Assembly (NCBI RefSeq): GCF_013031355.1 | Contig: NZ_WPZO01000006.1 | Location: 186,001 to 250,000 of the forward strand | Length of the DNA stretch: 64,000 nucleotides | Direction: 5' to 3' | Source: Ruegeria arenilitoris | GTDB taxonomy: Bacteria; Pseudomonadota; Alphaproteobacteria; Rhodobacterales; Rhodobacteraceae | Part shown: positions 19,083-28,009 of the stretch, in pieces | Numbering within the stretch: position 1 is the stretch's first letter | Layout: every line of letters begins with the position of its first letter | The notes under the pieces: generated by a model | Database searches by the model: none | What the model was told of the DNA's origin: nothing | What the model saw: the letters and a program-made list of their open reading frames with translations, nothing else | Program-made: the position numbers and the translations under genes

Positions 19083-19643
19083 TCAGACAACGGTCACGAC
19101 GGTCCCGATCGGCACACGTTCATAGAGGTCAATCACGTGTTCATTCATCATTCGGATGCAGCCGTTTGAGACCGCATGACCGATGGTTTGCGGCTGCGTG
19201 GTGCCGTGAATGCGGAAATAGGTATCGACGCCATTCTGGAACAGGTACAGCGCCCGCGCGCCCAACGGGTTGTCGCCGCCACCGGGCTGGACATAGTCAT
19301 TGTCCTTGAACCGGGCATAGGTGATGGGCTCGCGTTCGATCATCTCGTCGGTCGGGCGCCAGGTTGGCCATTCTTTTTTAACGTCGATGGTGGCGGTGCC
19401 GGTAAATTCCAGCCCGGCCTTGCCAACCCCGCAGCCATAGCGGACCGCCTTGCGCGGTTCCGTCACGTAGTACAGATAGAAAGACCGGGGTGCGACCAGC
19501 AACTGACCCGGCAGGAACTGCTTTTTAATCCGCACAAATTGCGGTGTGGGGTCGTATTCGACAGCTTTCTTCTTTGCCGCCGCAACGCCGGGCACGAGGC
19601 TGGCGGCTGCGGTCGCGGTTAGAAAGGTACGGCGCGTGAACAT
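19083..19643 (-). CDS. L,D-transpeptidase (YkuD domain)
   Basis: This 186-residue exported protein, taken from ATG 19643, has the signal MFTRRTFLTATAAASLVPGVAAA, which also carries a twin-arginine pattern. The catalytic YkuD motif is HGTTQPQTIGHAVSNGCIRM, with the nucleophilic Cys in SNGCIRM near residue 162. It cross-links peptidoglycan stem peptides at D-Ala/mDAP (3-3 links) or attaches proteins to the wall. An in-frame ATG nine codons upstream is possible but lengthens the n-region. Its stop abuts the tesA stop in the convergent arrangement. Confidence 0.9.
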   Translation of the reverse strand: MFTRRTFLTATAAASLVPGVAAAKKKAVEYDPTPQFVRIKKQFLPGQLLVAPRSFYLYYVTEPRKAVRYGCGVGKAGLEFTGTATIDVKKEWPTWRPTDEMIEREPITYARFKDNDYVQPGGGDNPLGARALYLFQNGVDTYFRIHGTTQPQTIGHAVSNGCIRMMNEHVIDLYERVPIGTVVTVV

Positions 19644-19793
19644 GGCAGCTCTCTTCAAAACAACAGACAAATCTTGATACCAATGTCGGAAGGATAACCG
19701 ATCTGGTCAATTGCCGTCGGGAAGTAAACCGATTGTGATGTCATCACGGGGACACACATTCAGGCGCAAGCGCGTAGGCAGGCCCGCGGTCAG

Positions 19794-19826
19794 AAAAGAA
19801 AAGGGCAGAGATCGCTCTGCCCTTTC
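19794..19826 (-). terminator. Intrinsic terminator of the cold-shock gene
   Basis: On the minus strand AAAGGGCAGAG pairs with CTCTGCCCTTT (11 bp) around a CGAT tetraloop, followed by a T-rich tract. It begins 7 bp after the csp stop codon. Confidence 0.85.
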
Positions 19827-19832
19827 AAAAGC

Positions 19833-20039
19833 TTATGCAAGCACGATGTTGTCGGCGCTTTCGCGGCCGTCACGACCGGCGCGCAGCTCGTACGTGACCT
19901 TCTGGTTGTCGGCCAGACCGGTCAGGCCCGAACGTTCCACGGCCGAGATGTGAACGAAGATGTCTTTGCCGCCATCTTCGGGTGCGATAAAGCCGTAGCC
20001 TTTGGTGGTGTTGAACCATTTTACGGTGCCTGCGGGCAT
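19833..20039 (-). CDS. cspA: Cold-shock domain protein (CspA family)
   Basis: This 68-residue protein is a single OB-fold cold-shock domain. It begins MPAGTVKWFNTTKGYGFI with RNP1 (KGYGFIAP), followed by RNP2 (DIFVHISAV). It binds single-stranded RNA or DNA and acts as an RNA chaperone. AGGAGACACGGAT before the ATG is a good ribosome-binding site. The roughly 110 bp of upstream sequence may form the long 5' leader typical of csp mRNAs; nothing else is seen in the 276-bp gap up to the next gene. It may be cold-induced or constitutive. Confidence 0.93.
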   Translation of the reverse strand: MPAGTVKWFNTTKGYGFIAPEDGGKDIFVHISAVERSGLTGLADNQKVTYELRAGRDGRESADNIVLA

Positions 20040-20315
20040 ATCCGTGTCTCCTGTTTAGTGCTGCCCACGGAGTTGCGGCAGCCCGGCGTCGTTGTCTGGA
20101 TCGATAGACTGAGCGCCGTAGAAGGAGACAGTAGGTCGAAATAGAAAAACGTTAGCCCTTTAGATATGGCATCGGCAACGGCGCGGGGCAAGGGAGGAGT
20201 CCCGTCCTAAAGGAAACTAAAGATCCGCGAATATCCGAAGTGGATAATCAATCTGGTCTGATGGGGCCGCGCGAAAAGTTACCGAAAGCACGCCCGGAAA
20301 ACAGGCAGGGCTGGA

Positions 20316-21026
20316 TCAAATTCCGTACATTTCGCTTTCGGTAGGAAACATCAGCCGGATCGCGTGCAAGCTTTTGTCGGACAGAGCAATGGGTTTTCCA
20401 CCACTTTCGGGGTGACCACCCGCATCCGCCTGGTTGACATGTGGAATCAAGTCTTCGCGCCGTGAAAAAGCGGAATACCTGGGTTTCTGTAGCCGGTTGG
20501 AGAGCCATCCATTCAGTTCATCTATGTTTTCGAGCCGAAACAGATGATCGACGTGGTTAACACCCGCCCGGTCAATGGAATAGGCCTCAAGGCTGAGGGG
20601 CGACAGGTTCTGTGTGGAGATCCAACTGGGGGCCAATTCTTCCCACCCGTCCCTCATGCCCAGTTTGCCGTGCTGGACCCAGTCCTCGAACTCCATCGTC
20701 GTAGTTTCGTCCCAACCGGGGTCAAAGTTGTAGCGGCACTCGGCATCGGGTTTGAAAAACCGGTAGCAGGACCAAAGTAAATCAACCGGGTTTCTCGTGG
20801 TCATGAAATACGAAAGCCCAGCGTGTTCGGGATACAGTTCTGCCAGCTTTGCTTTGACATAAGGGGCAGTGTCGTGGGGGTGAAAATGCTCGGATTGGTA
20901 CGCGATGTCGACGGCAAAATCTCCGGCTTTTTCTGACATGTGTCGGGTCAGATATCTGCGGACCGATGTGGAGCCACAGCGTGGCTTGGATATGAACACA
21001 AGCCCTTTCGAGAAAAGCACTCTCAC
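20316..21026 (-). CDS. Sulfotransferase-family protein
   Basis: The 236-residue protein has a 5'-phosphosulfate-binding loop near the N terminus (FISKPRCGSTSVRRYL, about 11-26) and the 3'-phosphate-binding serine region TTRNPVDLLWSCYRFF (about 77-92), as in PAPS-dependent sulfotransferases. It should transfer sulfate to a carbohydrate or other acceptor, which is unknown. The start is GTG 21026 with AAGGA about ten bases upstream. The DNA is AT-richer than its neighbours, which may mean horizontal origin. A second sulfotransferase-like gene lies 224 bp upstream on the same strand. Confidence 0.72.
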   Translation of the reverse strand: MRVLFSKGLVFISKPRCGSTSVRRYLTRHMSEKAGDFAVDIAYQSEHFHPHDTAPYVKAKLAELYPEHAGLSYFMTTRNPVDLLWSCYRFFKPDAECRYNFDPGWDETTTMEFEDWVQHGKLGMRDGWEELAPSWISTQNLSPLSLEAYSIDRAGVNHVDHLFRLENIDELNGWLSNRLQKPRYSAFSRREDLIPHVNQADAGGHPESGGKPIALSDKSLHAIRLMFPTESEMYGI

Positions 21027-21250
21027 AGAATTGATCCTTTGTTACTTGACATCCCCTCTTGTCGAGATGGTGACAGATTGAACCAGATTTGAGTAGTTGC
21101 CAAGTCGACCGAATGAGTTTCACACAGAGAGACCCCGGCCGCGGACGACCGGGGCATGGCCATTGCGCACGCAGGCCCTCTTGCGTTGGCCTCCCGCGTT
21201 TTGAAAGATCTTGGCGGAGCCCGACCAAAGAGGGCACCAATTGGCGATGC

Positions 21251-21997
21251 TCAGTCGGTGGCAGGCAATTTAGCCACGACGTTCCTGTATTGGGCCGATG
21301 CAATAAAACATTCCGGCAGCTGGTCGATCATCTCATCAATCGGGTCATACAACCGATCGGCGCTGGTCTTGAACTCTTCCGGGATGTCTTTTGGGGTTCG
21401 CTCGCGCCGTTTGGGCGGTGTGAATTCCAACCCGGTAAACCGCGAAATCGTTTCCTGATGGTCCCAAAGCGCGTCATAGCGAACGCATAGAACAGGAACG
21501 TCTTCGAACGTGACCCATTCCTTGATCTGCTTTGCCTGCTGCAGCACGTCGCGTTCGAACAGCTCATCATAGGTGCCGGTGGCGTGCAGATGATAGAAGT
21601 GCTGATCAATCCAGTCCGCGCCGTATCTTTCCATTGCGGAAAAGACGGAAAACGCTGAATCCTTGGTTGGCCCGAAACAAAAAACGACCCGGGTATTCTC
21701 GGGCCATGTGGATAGCGGCTGAGGGAAGTCGTGTGTCTTGTACACGCACGGAGCGTAGAATTCCGTGTCACTCAGCCGGGCAACAAAATCCACCTTAATG
21801 GCTGATACCGGATCGATCTCTTTCAACGCCTCAGCAAGAGCCAGAAAGGTCAACGTACTGCCTGACCGGCCATTGCTGGCCACAATAACGCAGTTTTTCG
21901 GTGCGTTTTGTGGAATGCGCTGCAGCCGCCGAATAGCAATCCGTTTGCGGACGCTGCGCTTCCACTTGTCGACGCGTTTATCGATAAAGTCGATCAT
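21251..21997 (-). CDS. Sulfotransferase-like protein coupled to ettA
   Basis: The start at ATG 21997 overlaps the ettA stop (ATGA), so the gene is very probably translated from the ettA mRNA. The 248-residue product has an N-terminal basic stretch, then the nucleotide-loop VIVASNGRSGSTLTFLALAE (about 38-57). This matches the 5'-phosphosulfate loop of sulfotransferases. RYDALWDHQETISRFTGLEF near residue 185 fits the family's 3' region. The acceptor is unknown. A longer frame extends into ettA but has no family support. The pair with the gene at 20316 suggests related acceptors. Confidence 0.7.
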   Translation of the reverse strand: MIDFIDKRVDKWKRSVRKRIAIRRLQRIPQNAPKNCVIVASNGRSGSTLTFLALAEALKEIDPVSAIKVDFVARLSDTEFYAPCVYKTHDFPQPLSTWPENTRVVFCFGPTKDSAFSVFSAMERYGADWIDQHFYHLHATGTYDELFERDVLQQAKQIKEWVTFEDVPVLCVRYDALWDHQETISRFTGLEFTPPKRRERTPKDIPEEFKTSADRLYDPIDEMIDQLPECFIASAQYRNVVAKLPATD

Positions 21998-23661
21998 CGT
22001 GCGAATTTTTTGTGCTTGAGGCGCTTGGGCTCCAGCGCATCCGGACCCAGACGGCGTTTCTTGTCCTCTTCGTAGTCTTCGAAGTTGCCTTCGAACCATT
22101 CCACGTGGGCATCGCCTTCAAAGGCCAGGATATGCGTGCAGATACGGTCAAGGAAGAACCGGTCGTGTGAGATGACCACAGCGCAGCCCGCGAAATCGAC
22201 CAGCGCGTCTTCCAGCGCGCGCAGGGTTTCAACGTCCAGATCGTTAGTCGGTTCGTCGAGCAGCAGCACGTTGCCGCCCTCTTTCAGCAGACGGGCCATG
22301 TGGACGCGGTTGCGTTCACCACCCGATAGCAGCGAGACCTTTTTCTGCTGGTCGCCGCCCTTGAAGTTGAAGGACGAGCAATAGGCGCGGGAATTGACCT
22401 GTGCGTCGCCCAACTGGATGATCTCGGCACCGCCGGTGATCGCCTCCCACACGGTGTCGTTATCCTTGAGGTCGTCGCGGGACTGGTCGACATAAGACAG
22501 CTCGACCGTGTCACCCAGCGTGATGGTGCCACTGTCGGGCTGTTCCTGACCGGTCAGCATCTTGAACAGGGTCGATTTACCGGCACCGTTGGGGCCGATG
22601 ACGCCGACAATGCCGCCGGGGGGGAGGGCGAAGTCCAGCCCTTCGATCAGTTGCTTGTCGCCCATGTGTTTCGACAGGCCCTCGACCTCGATCACCTTGC
22701 CGCCAAGGCGCTGGCCATTGGGGATGACGATCTGGGCGCGGGTGAGCTTTTCGCGCTCGGACTGCTCAGCCAACTCGTTGTAAGCGTTGATCCGGGCCTT
22801 GGATTTGGCCTGACGGGCTTTTTGGCCCTGACGCATCCATTCCAGTTCGCGCTGCAGGGTTTTCTGCTTGGACTTATCCTCGCGCGCTTCCTGCTCCAGC
22901 CGTTTGGCTTTTTGTTCCAGCCATGCGGAGTAGTTGCCTTCATACGGAATCCCGCGGCCGCGGTCGAGTTCCAGAATCCAGCCGGTGATGTCATCCAGGA
23001 AATACCGGTCGTGGGTGACGATCAGGATGGTGCCCTTGTAGTCGATCAGGTGCTGTTGCAGCCAGGCAATGGTCTCGGCGTCCAAGTGGTTGGTCGGTTC
23101 GTCGAGCAGCAGCATGTCGGGCGCTTCCAGCAGCAGCTTGCACAGCGCCACGCGGCGTTTCTCACCACCCGAGAGGTTGGCGATGTTGGCATCGTCCGGC
23201 GGACAGCGCAGCGCCTCCATCGAGACGTCGATCTGGCTGTCCAGATCCCACAGGTTTTCCGCATCGATCGCGTCCTGCAGGGTGGTCATTTCCTCCATCA
23301 GCTCATCCGAGTAGTTCTCGGCGATCTCCATGGCGATCTCGTTGAAGCGATCGACCTTGGCCTTTTTCGCGGCCACGCCCAGCATGACATTCTCGCGGAC
23401 AGACAGCGATTCATCCAGCTGGGGTTCCTGCGGCAGATAGCCGACCTTGGCACCCTCGGCCGCCCATGCCTCACCGGTGAAGTCGGTATCGAGGCCCGCC
23501 ATGATCTTCATCAGCGTCGATTTACCCGCGCCGTTGACGCCGACAACACCGATTTTCACGCCGGGCAGAAAGCTCAGGTGAATGTTTTCAAAACACTTCT
23601 TGCCACCGGGATAGGTCTTGGAGACACCCTGCATGTGGTAGACATATTGATAGGCGGCCAT
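21994..23661 (-). CDS. ettA: EttA, energy-dependent translational throttle ABC-F protein
   Basis: EttA is a ribosome-bound ABC-F ATPase that gates the first elongation step according to ATP/ADP ratio. At 555 residues it has the standard tandem layout. The first Walker A is GVNGAGKST (about 38), with signature LSGGEKRRVAL and Walker B LLLDEPTNHLD. The P-site tRNA interaction linker is rich in Lys/Arg/Gln (about 240-310). The second Walker A is GPNGAGKST (about 358), with LSGGERNRVHMARL and LLLDEPTNDLD. There is no membrane domain. A sulfotransferase-like gene overlaps its end. Confidence 0.95.
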   Translation of the reverse strand: MAAYQYVYHMQGVSKTYPGGKKCFENIHLSFLPGVKIGVVGVNGAGKSTLMKIMAGLDTDFTGEAWAAEGAKVGYLPQEPQLDESLSVRENVMLGVAAKKAKVDRFNEIAMEIAENYSDELMEEMTTLQDAIDAENLWDLDSQIDVSMEALRCPPDDANIANLSGGEKRRVALCKLLLEAPDMLLLDEPTNHLDAETIAWLQQHLIDYKGTILIVTHDRYFLDDITGWILELDRGRGIPYEGNYSAWLEQKAKRLEQEAREDKSKQKTLQRELEWMRQGQKARQAKSKARINAYNELAEQSEREKLTRAQIVIPNGQRLGGKVIEVEGLSKHMGDKQLIEGLDFALPPGGIVGVIGPNGAGKSTLFKMLTGQEQPDSGTITLGDTVELSYVDQSRDDLKDNDTVWEAITGGAEIIQLGDAQVNSRAYCSSFNFKGGDQQKKVSLLSGGERNRVHMARLLKEGGNVLLLDEPTNDLDVETLRALEDALVDFAGCAVVISHDRFFLDRICTHILAFEGDAHVEWFEGNFEDYEEDKKRRLGPDALEPKRLKHKKFAR

Positions 23662-23709
23662 GTCGCGTCCTCTGGGTCGGGGAAATTAGGTTGGCCGGTG
23701 TGATAGCTG

Positions 23710-24165
23710 ATGGTTTGGGTGGGGGCAATGGGATTGCATGCTGCGACAATTATGGCCGTCAAGCGGGTTTGCACCGCGCTGATGATCGCCGTAAACCGGG
23801 CTGAAAATGCAGCAGGCGGTCCGGATTTGGCAAACGCAGGGGTGAAATGCAAAACAGGTTTGGCGCTGTTTGCAGCGCTGTGTTTTGCGGTGCTTGCGGG
23901 TCTGCATCTGGCGCGGCCGATCCCGACGGGTCCGGATCCCGTGCTGCTGGGGTTTTCAGCAAGCGATATCTGCGGGTATGGCGAGGCGGAAACGCAGTGC
24001 CCGACCTGTGTGCTGGTCATATCCGCCCTGCCGTCCCTGTATCCAAGCCTGGCCTCCGCTTTTCAGGCCGAAGGCGAGCGGATTGCGGTCCGCTTCGATG
24101 AGGCTCTTGTCTCACGGATGGTTCTGACGCCGTATTCGGCGCGATCTCCGCCTTTCGTCGTGTGA
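23710..24165 (+). CDS. Small cysteine-containing membrane protein (DUF2946-like)
   Basis: This protein of about 151 residues has one clear membrane helix (GLALFAALCFAVLAGLHLA, about 50-68) and, after it, a periplasmic stretch with ICGYGEAETQCPTCVL. The ICG...CPxC pattern is typical of DUF2946-like proteins found near copper-handling genes. The start is uncertain: in-frame ATGs also occur at 23728, 23752 and 23782, and none has a strong ribosome-binding site. It lies 49 bp upstream of the YcnI-like gene on the same strand, so the two probably form one unit connected with copper. Confidence 0.6.
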   Translation: MVWVGAMGLHAATIMAVKRVCTALMIAVNRAENAAGGPDLANAGVKCKTGLALFAALCFAVLAGLHLARPIPTGPDPVLLGFSASDICGYGEAETQCPTCVLVISALPSLYPSLASAFQAEGERIAVRFDEALVSRMVLTPYSARSPPFVV

Positions 24166-24214
24166 TGAAATCACCAGAGAAATCTGGGAACTCACTACGA
24201 AAAAAGGAAAAATC

Positions 24215-24745
24215 ATGAAACTTTTGAATATTGTATCCGCAGCGGTCATTGCCGCTGTAACCGGAACCTGTGCGCTGGCGCATGCCACCTTGGAAACGCA
24301 AGAGGCCGAAGTTGGCAGCTTTTACAAAGGCGTGATGCGCGTTGGTCATGGTTGCGACGGGCAGGCGACCCTGAAGATGCGGATCGTCATCCCCGAGGGC
24401 GTGATCTCGGTCAAGCCGATGCCCAAGGCGGGGTGGGTGCTGGAAACCGTCACCGGCGATTATGCACACAGCTATGACTATTACGGCAAAACCCTGACCT
24501 CGGGCGTGAAAGAGATCATCTGGACTGGTGAGCTGTCGAATGATCACTATGATGAGTTCGTGTTCCGCGCCAAGCTGGACGGCTCTCTGACGCCTGATCA
24601 GATGTTGTTCTTCCCCACTGTTCAGGAATGCGCCAGCGCCGATCAGCAATGGATCGAAATCCCGGCTGAGGGACAGGACCCGCATGAATTGGAACATCCG
24701 GCACCGGGTCTGCATTTGAAAGCGGGTCACAGCCATAACCACTAG
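24215..24745 (+). CDS. YcnI-like (DUF1775) copper-binding protein
   Basis: This 176-residue exported protein has signal peptide MKLLNIVSAAVIAAVTGTCALA. Cleavage would leave an N-terminal histidine (HATLETQEA), the copper ligand of the YcnI fold. The immunoglobulin-like core HGCDGQATLKMRIVIPEGV and the conserved tryptophans follow, and the C terminus ends HSHNH, a further possible metal site. It should bind copper in the periplasm. It is preceded by AAAAAGGAAAA and followed by an intrinsic terminator. With the upstream DUF2946-like gene it makes a small copper module. Confidence 0.85.
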   Translation: MKLLNIVSAAVIAAVTGTCALAHATLETQEAEVGSFYKGVMRVGHGCDGQATLKMRIVIPEGVISVKPMPKAGWVLETVTGDYAHSYDYYGKTLTSGVKEIIWTGELSNDHYDEFVFRAKLDGSLTPDQMLFFPTVQECASADQQWIEIPAEGQDPHELEHPAPGLHLKAGHSHNH

Positions 24746-24764
24746 GCCCGAAACCTGATACAGG

Positions 24765-24797
24765 AAAAGGCGGTGCGAATTGCATCGCCTTTTTTTG
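24765..24797 (+). terminator. Intrinsic terminator after the YcnI-like gene
   Basis: AAAGGCGGTGC pairs with GCATCGCCTTT (one G-T pair) around a short GAATT loop, then a run of seven T. It lies 20 bp after the stop codon. Confidence 0.85.
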
Positions 24798-24834
24798 TCG
24801 AATCGATGGGTCAACTGGAAATGAGGCTGCACAG

Positions 24835-25305
24835 ATGTCCAAACTGGCAGAATTGATTGCAACATGGGCGCAGCCCGGCCGAATTGACTGGATCGGAATG
24901 CGTCCCGAACGCAGGGCTGGGATGCAGGTTGCGGACAGCGTCATGATCTCGACCAGCGGCCTGGATGGTGACCGGGGGCGTGCCGGCAAGCGGGCGGTGA
25001 CTCTGATCCAGCAGGAGCATCTGGCGACGATTGGGTCCTATCTGGGGCAGGGGCCGGTTGCCCCCGAAATTCTACGGCGCAACCTGGTGGTGTCGGGGAT
25101 CAATCTTGCTGCGCTCAAGGGTCGTGAGGTGCAGGTGGGCAAGTCGATCCTGCGCTTTATTGTGATCTGTGCGCCGTGCAGCCGGATGGAGGAGGCGCTG
25201 GGTAAGGGCGGGTACTCGGCCGTGCGCGGGCATGGCGGGTGGTGTGCCGAAGTGGTGCGGCCCGGACGGGTTCGGCTGGGTGATCCTGTGCAACCTGTTG
25301 ATTGA
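24835..25305 (+). CDS. MOSC-domain protein
   Basis: The 156-residue protein is a stand-alone MOSC domain, a fold that in molybdenum cofactor sulfurases carries the sulfur-transfer site. [22 protein letters not shown] (residues about 43-64) is the core. [11 protein letters not shown] and [16 protein letters not shown] carry the conserved cysteine expected to accept sulfur. It may deliver sulfur to a molybdenum enzyme or to a small-molecule acceptor, and no partner is adjacent. It overlaps or abuts the nadD reading frame downstream, so the two may be co-transcribed. Confidence 0.85.
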   Translation: MSKLAELIATWAQPGRIDWIGMRPERRAGMQVADSVMISTSGLDGDRGRAGKRAVTLIQQEHLATIGSYLGQGPVAPEILRRNLVVSGINLAALKGREVQVGKSILRFIVICAPCSRMEEALGKGGYSAVRGHGGWCAEVVRPGRVRLGDPVQPVD

Positions 25306-25337
25306 CAAGCCGCTTGAGTTCTGAACATCAGCAAGGA

Positions 25338-25958
25338 ATGTTGCGCAGCGCCATTCCATATGCACGACCGGGGCAGGTTATCGGTCTGTTTGGCGGGTCA
25401 TTTGATCCGCCGCATCAGGGGCATGTGCATGTAACGCTTGAGGCGATGAAGGCCTTCGGACTGGATCGGGTGTGGTGGCTGGTGTCACCGGGCAATCCGT
25501 TGAAAGAACGCGGACCTGCGCCGTTGCAACGGCGGGTCAGGGCCGCGCAGGCTGTCATGCAACATCCTCGGGTCGAAGTGACAGATATCGAGGCGGTGAC
25601 CGGAACACGTGCAACCGCGGATACATTGGCGGCGTTGCAACGACTTTACCCGCAGGTGAAATTCGTCTGGCTGATGGGTGCCGATAACCTGGCGCAGTTC
25701 CACCGCTGGAAGGATTGGCGCCAGATCATGGACAGCGTGCCGGTCGGTGTGGTGGCGCGGCCGGGGGATCGAATTTCGGCCCGCATGTCTCCTGCAGCCC
25801 GGCTGTATGCGCGCTATCGCATCGACGGTCAGGCGCGGCATCTGTTGGGGCGGGCGCAGGCTCCGGCGTGGTGTTTCGTGAACGTGCCGATGGTGGATGT
25901 CAGCTCGACCGAGCTGCGCACGCGTGGCGAATGGGATGGCGGGGTGTTGCCTGAATAG
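25338..25958 (+). CDS. nadD: Nicotinate-nucleotide adenylyltransferase
   Basis: NadD adenylates nicotinate mononucleotide to deamido-NAD, the substrate of NadE. From ATG 25338 the product has 206 residues and reads [29 protein letters not shown], with the nucleotidyltransferase HxGH motif at PHQGH. The second motif [12 protein letters not shown] (about 189-200) is the ISSTxxR block. An alternative TTG at 25302, overlapping the MOSC stop, would add 12 residues. I prefer the ATG because relatives begin near this point, although its ribosome-binding site is poor. Often rsfS follows, but here a dacB gene does. Confidence 0.9.
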   Translation: MLRSAIPYARPGQVIGLFGGSFDPPHQGHVHVTLEAMKAFGLDRVWWLVSPGNPLKERGPAPLQRRVRAAQAVMQHPRVEVTDIEAVTGTRATADTLAALQRLYPQVKFVWLMGADNLAQFHRWKDWRQIMDSVPVGVVARPGDRISARMSPAARLYARYRIDGQARHLLGRAQAPAWCFVNVPMVDVSSTELRTRGEWDGGVLPE

Positions 25959-26024
25959 CCAAGATGCGCGCATAATCGCATTCAGTGGTTGTTTGCTTGT
26001 GATCTCTGGGATTTTAATTGACCC

Positions 26025-27503
26025 ATGGTTGATCGTCTTTCACGTCGTTTGTTTCTTGCCGGGTTAGGGACCTCGATTTTTGCGGGTCCGGCTCTGGCTG
26101 ATGCCCCCGTGCAATCGTTGCGGCCTCAGTTGCGGGGGGAATTGCCCACCGGAGCAGAGCGGCTGATTCAATCCGCAGGGCTGAGAGGCGAGGTGGCGTT
26201 TGCCGTCGCTGATGTGGAAACAGGCACGCAGCTTGAAGAGTTTGGCGGCGATCAGGGCCTGCCCCCCGCCAGCGTTGCCAAGGCGTTGACGGCGCTTTAC
26301 GCGCTGGACGTTCTGGGGGGCGACTACCGGTTCGAAACCAAATTGATCGCCGATGGTCCGATTGAAAACGGCGTGCTGCAGGGCGACCTGATCCTTGTGG
26401 GGGGCGGAGATCCCCTGTTGGATACTGACGATCTGGCGGCATTGGCGGCCAATCTGCGTGAGGCTGGGATTGCCGAGGTACGCGGCGCGTTTAAGGTTTA
26501 TGACGGGGCGCTTCCCTATGTCTTCAGCATCGATCCGGGGCAGCCGGATCATCTGGGTTACAGCCCGGCCGTCAGCGGCATTGCTCTGAACTTCAACCGC
26601 GTGCATTTCGAATGGAAGCGCGGCGGCACAGGTTACGATGTGACCATGGATGCCCGCACGGCCCGTTACAGGCCGTCCGTGGATATGGCATCAATGCGGG
26701 TCGAAAAGCGGAGCCTGCCGATTTACACCTATCAGCCAAGCGCCCGGCAGGATCGCTGGACGGTGGCCAAAGGTGCGCTGGGCAATGGCGGCGCGCGCTG
26801 GTTGCCAGTGCGCAAACCGGCGCTTTACGCAGGGGACGTGTTCCGCACGCTGGCGCGGGTGAATGGAATCGTGCTGGGCCGTGTGCAGATCACACGCGAA
26901 GCCCCGCAGGGCACAGTTCTGGCAGTGCATCAAAGCGACCCGCTGGAGAGTATTCTTCAGGGCATGCTGAAATACTCGACCAACATCACAGCTGAAATGG
27001 TTGGAATGGCGGCTTCGAAAGCGCGGGGTGCTGAGCTGCAGGGTCTGGCTGACTCAGCTGACGAGATGAACCGCTGGGCTTCAGAAACCTACGTAGTGCG
27101 CGGCATCGCGATGGTGGATCATTCGGGGCTTGGTGATGCGTCACGCGTCGCGCCTGCTGATCTGGTGACAGCTTTGGTCAAGGCGCATAAGGACGGGGCA
27201 CTTCAGCCGCTGCTCAAGAAATTCAAGCTTTTGGACAGTCAGGGGCGGCCGGTCAAGGATCACCCGATCAGAGTGGATGCCAAGACCGGTACGCTGAATT
27301 TCGTGTCGGGGTTGGGCGGGTTCATCACGGCTCCGGATGGATCAGAGCTGGCCTTTGCCATCTTCACCGCAGATGTCGGTCACCGTGCGACCATCCCCCG
27401 TGCGTTGCGCGAACGCCCCGACGGCGCGCGCAGCTGGAACAACAGGTCGCGCAAACTGCAGCGCGCGCTGATCGAACGCTGGGGGATGCTGGCGGGCAGC
27501 TGA
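26025..27503 (+). CDS. dacB: D-alanyl-D-alanine carboxypeptidase/endopeptidase (PBP4)
   Basis: This periplasmic class C penicillin-binding protein trims or cleaves peptidoglycan cross-links. The 492-residue product has a signal (RRLFLAGLGTSIFAGPALA) and the active-site SxxK at residues 83-86 (SVAK). The large insert domain typical of DacB follows (about 100-290). SxN is in KYSTNITAE near residue 322, and KTG is in DAKTGTLNF near residue 422. All catalytic residues are intact. It stands alone, convergent with the TerB-like gene, whose stop lies 2 bp away. Confidence 0.93.
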   Translation: MVDRLSRRLFLAGLGTSIFAGPALADAPVQSLRPQLRGELPTGAERLIQSAGLRGEVAFAVADVETGTQLEEFGGDQGLPPASVAKALTALYALDVLGGDYRFETKLIADGPIENGVLQGDLILVGGGDPLLDTDDLAALAANLREAGIAEVRGAFKVYDGALPYVFSIDPGQPDHLGYSPAVSGIALNFNRVHFEWKRGGTGYDVTMDARTARYRPSVDMASMRVEKRSLPIYTYQPSARQDRWTVAKGALGNGGARWLPVRKPALYAGDVFRTLARVNGIVLGRVQITREAPQGTVLAVHQSDPLESILQGMLKYSTNITAEMVGMAASKARGAELQGLADSADEMNRWASETYVVRGIAMVDHSGLGDASRVAPADLVTALVKAHKDGALQPLLKKFKLLDSQGRPVKDHPIRVDAKTGTLNFVSGLGGFITAPDGSELAFAIFTADVGHRATIPRALRERPDGARSWNNRSRKLQRALIERWGMLAGS

Positions 27504-27505
27504 GA

Positions 27506-27928
27506 TCAGGTGGTGTGGCGCGCCCGTGCGCCGCGCTCGATTGCGGCGGCGTGCAGACGGTCGATATTCAGCTCGTACCGGATTTCTTCCAGCAGGCGTA
27601 GCTCGGTTTCGGCAAGCGACCCATCCGCCGCGGCCACGTCACAGGCCAGCGCATAGGCCGTTTCGTGCAGCCGCTCGGGCAAGTTGTCGCGGATCAGGCC
27701 GAACAGGGCATCCAGCCCGTCCTCTTGCTCGAAAAGGTCGAACACGGTTTGTGACACGCGACGGGTGCGGTCGATGTCATATTCGGCAAATACCGGCAGC
27801 ATGTTGACCGCGCCTTCGATCTTGACCAGCTCGGCTGTGCGGATGGTCTCATCTGAGGCAGAGACCGCAACCATGATCGCGACAAGGCAATCCTGTGGGG
27901 ACATCGGGTGGGGTACTTGTTCGGTCAT
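27506..27928 (-). CDS. TerB-like domain protein
   Basis: The 140-residue helical, acidic protein matches TerB-type (tellurite resistance) domains. It has the early LVAIMVAVSASDETIRTAELVKIE segment and the second acidic repeat ALACDVAAADGSLAETELRLLEEI. The family may bind metal through these acidic positions, and its general role is unclear. There are no other ter genes nearby, so tellurite resistance should not be assumed. It has no signal or membrane segment. The start is ATG 27928. Confidence 0.8.
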   Translation of the reverse strand: MTEQVPHPMSPQDCLVAIMVAVSASDETIRTAELVKIEGAVNMLPVFAEYDIDRTRRVSQTVFDLFEQEDGLDALFGLIRDNLPERLHETAYALACDVAAADGSLAETELRLLEEIRYELNIDRLHAAAIERGARARHTT

Positions 27929-28009
27929 GGTGTCGTCCTGATTGGTCTTTTCTGCGCCCGCACGATAGGAGGGCTGGCGGGCAGGTTCAACGGATTTTGC
28001 CGGATTGGG

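Noticed and set aside
21130-21155. CCCCGG...CCGGGG hairpin as a terminator between the two sulfotransferase genes
   Set aside because: Only a 6-bp stem with a 10-base loop and no T run, so too weak to call.
27506-27928. Tellurite-resistance operon
   Set aside because: Only a lone TerB-like domain is present. No terC, terD or terZ genes are nearby.
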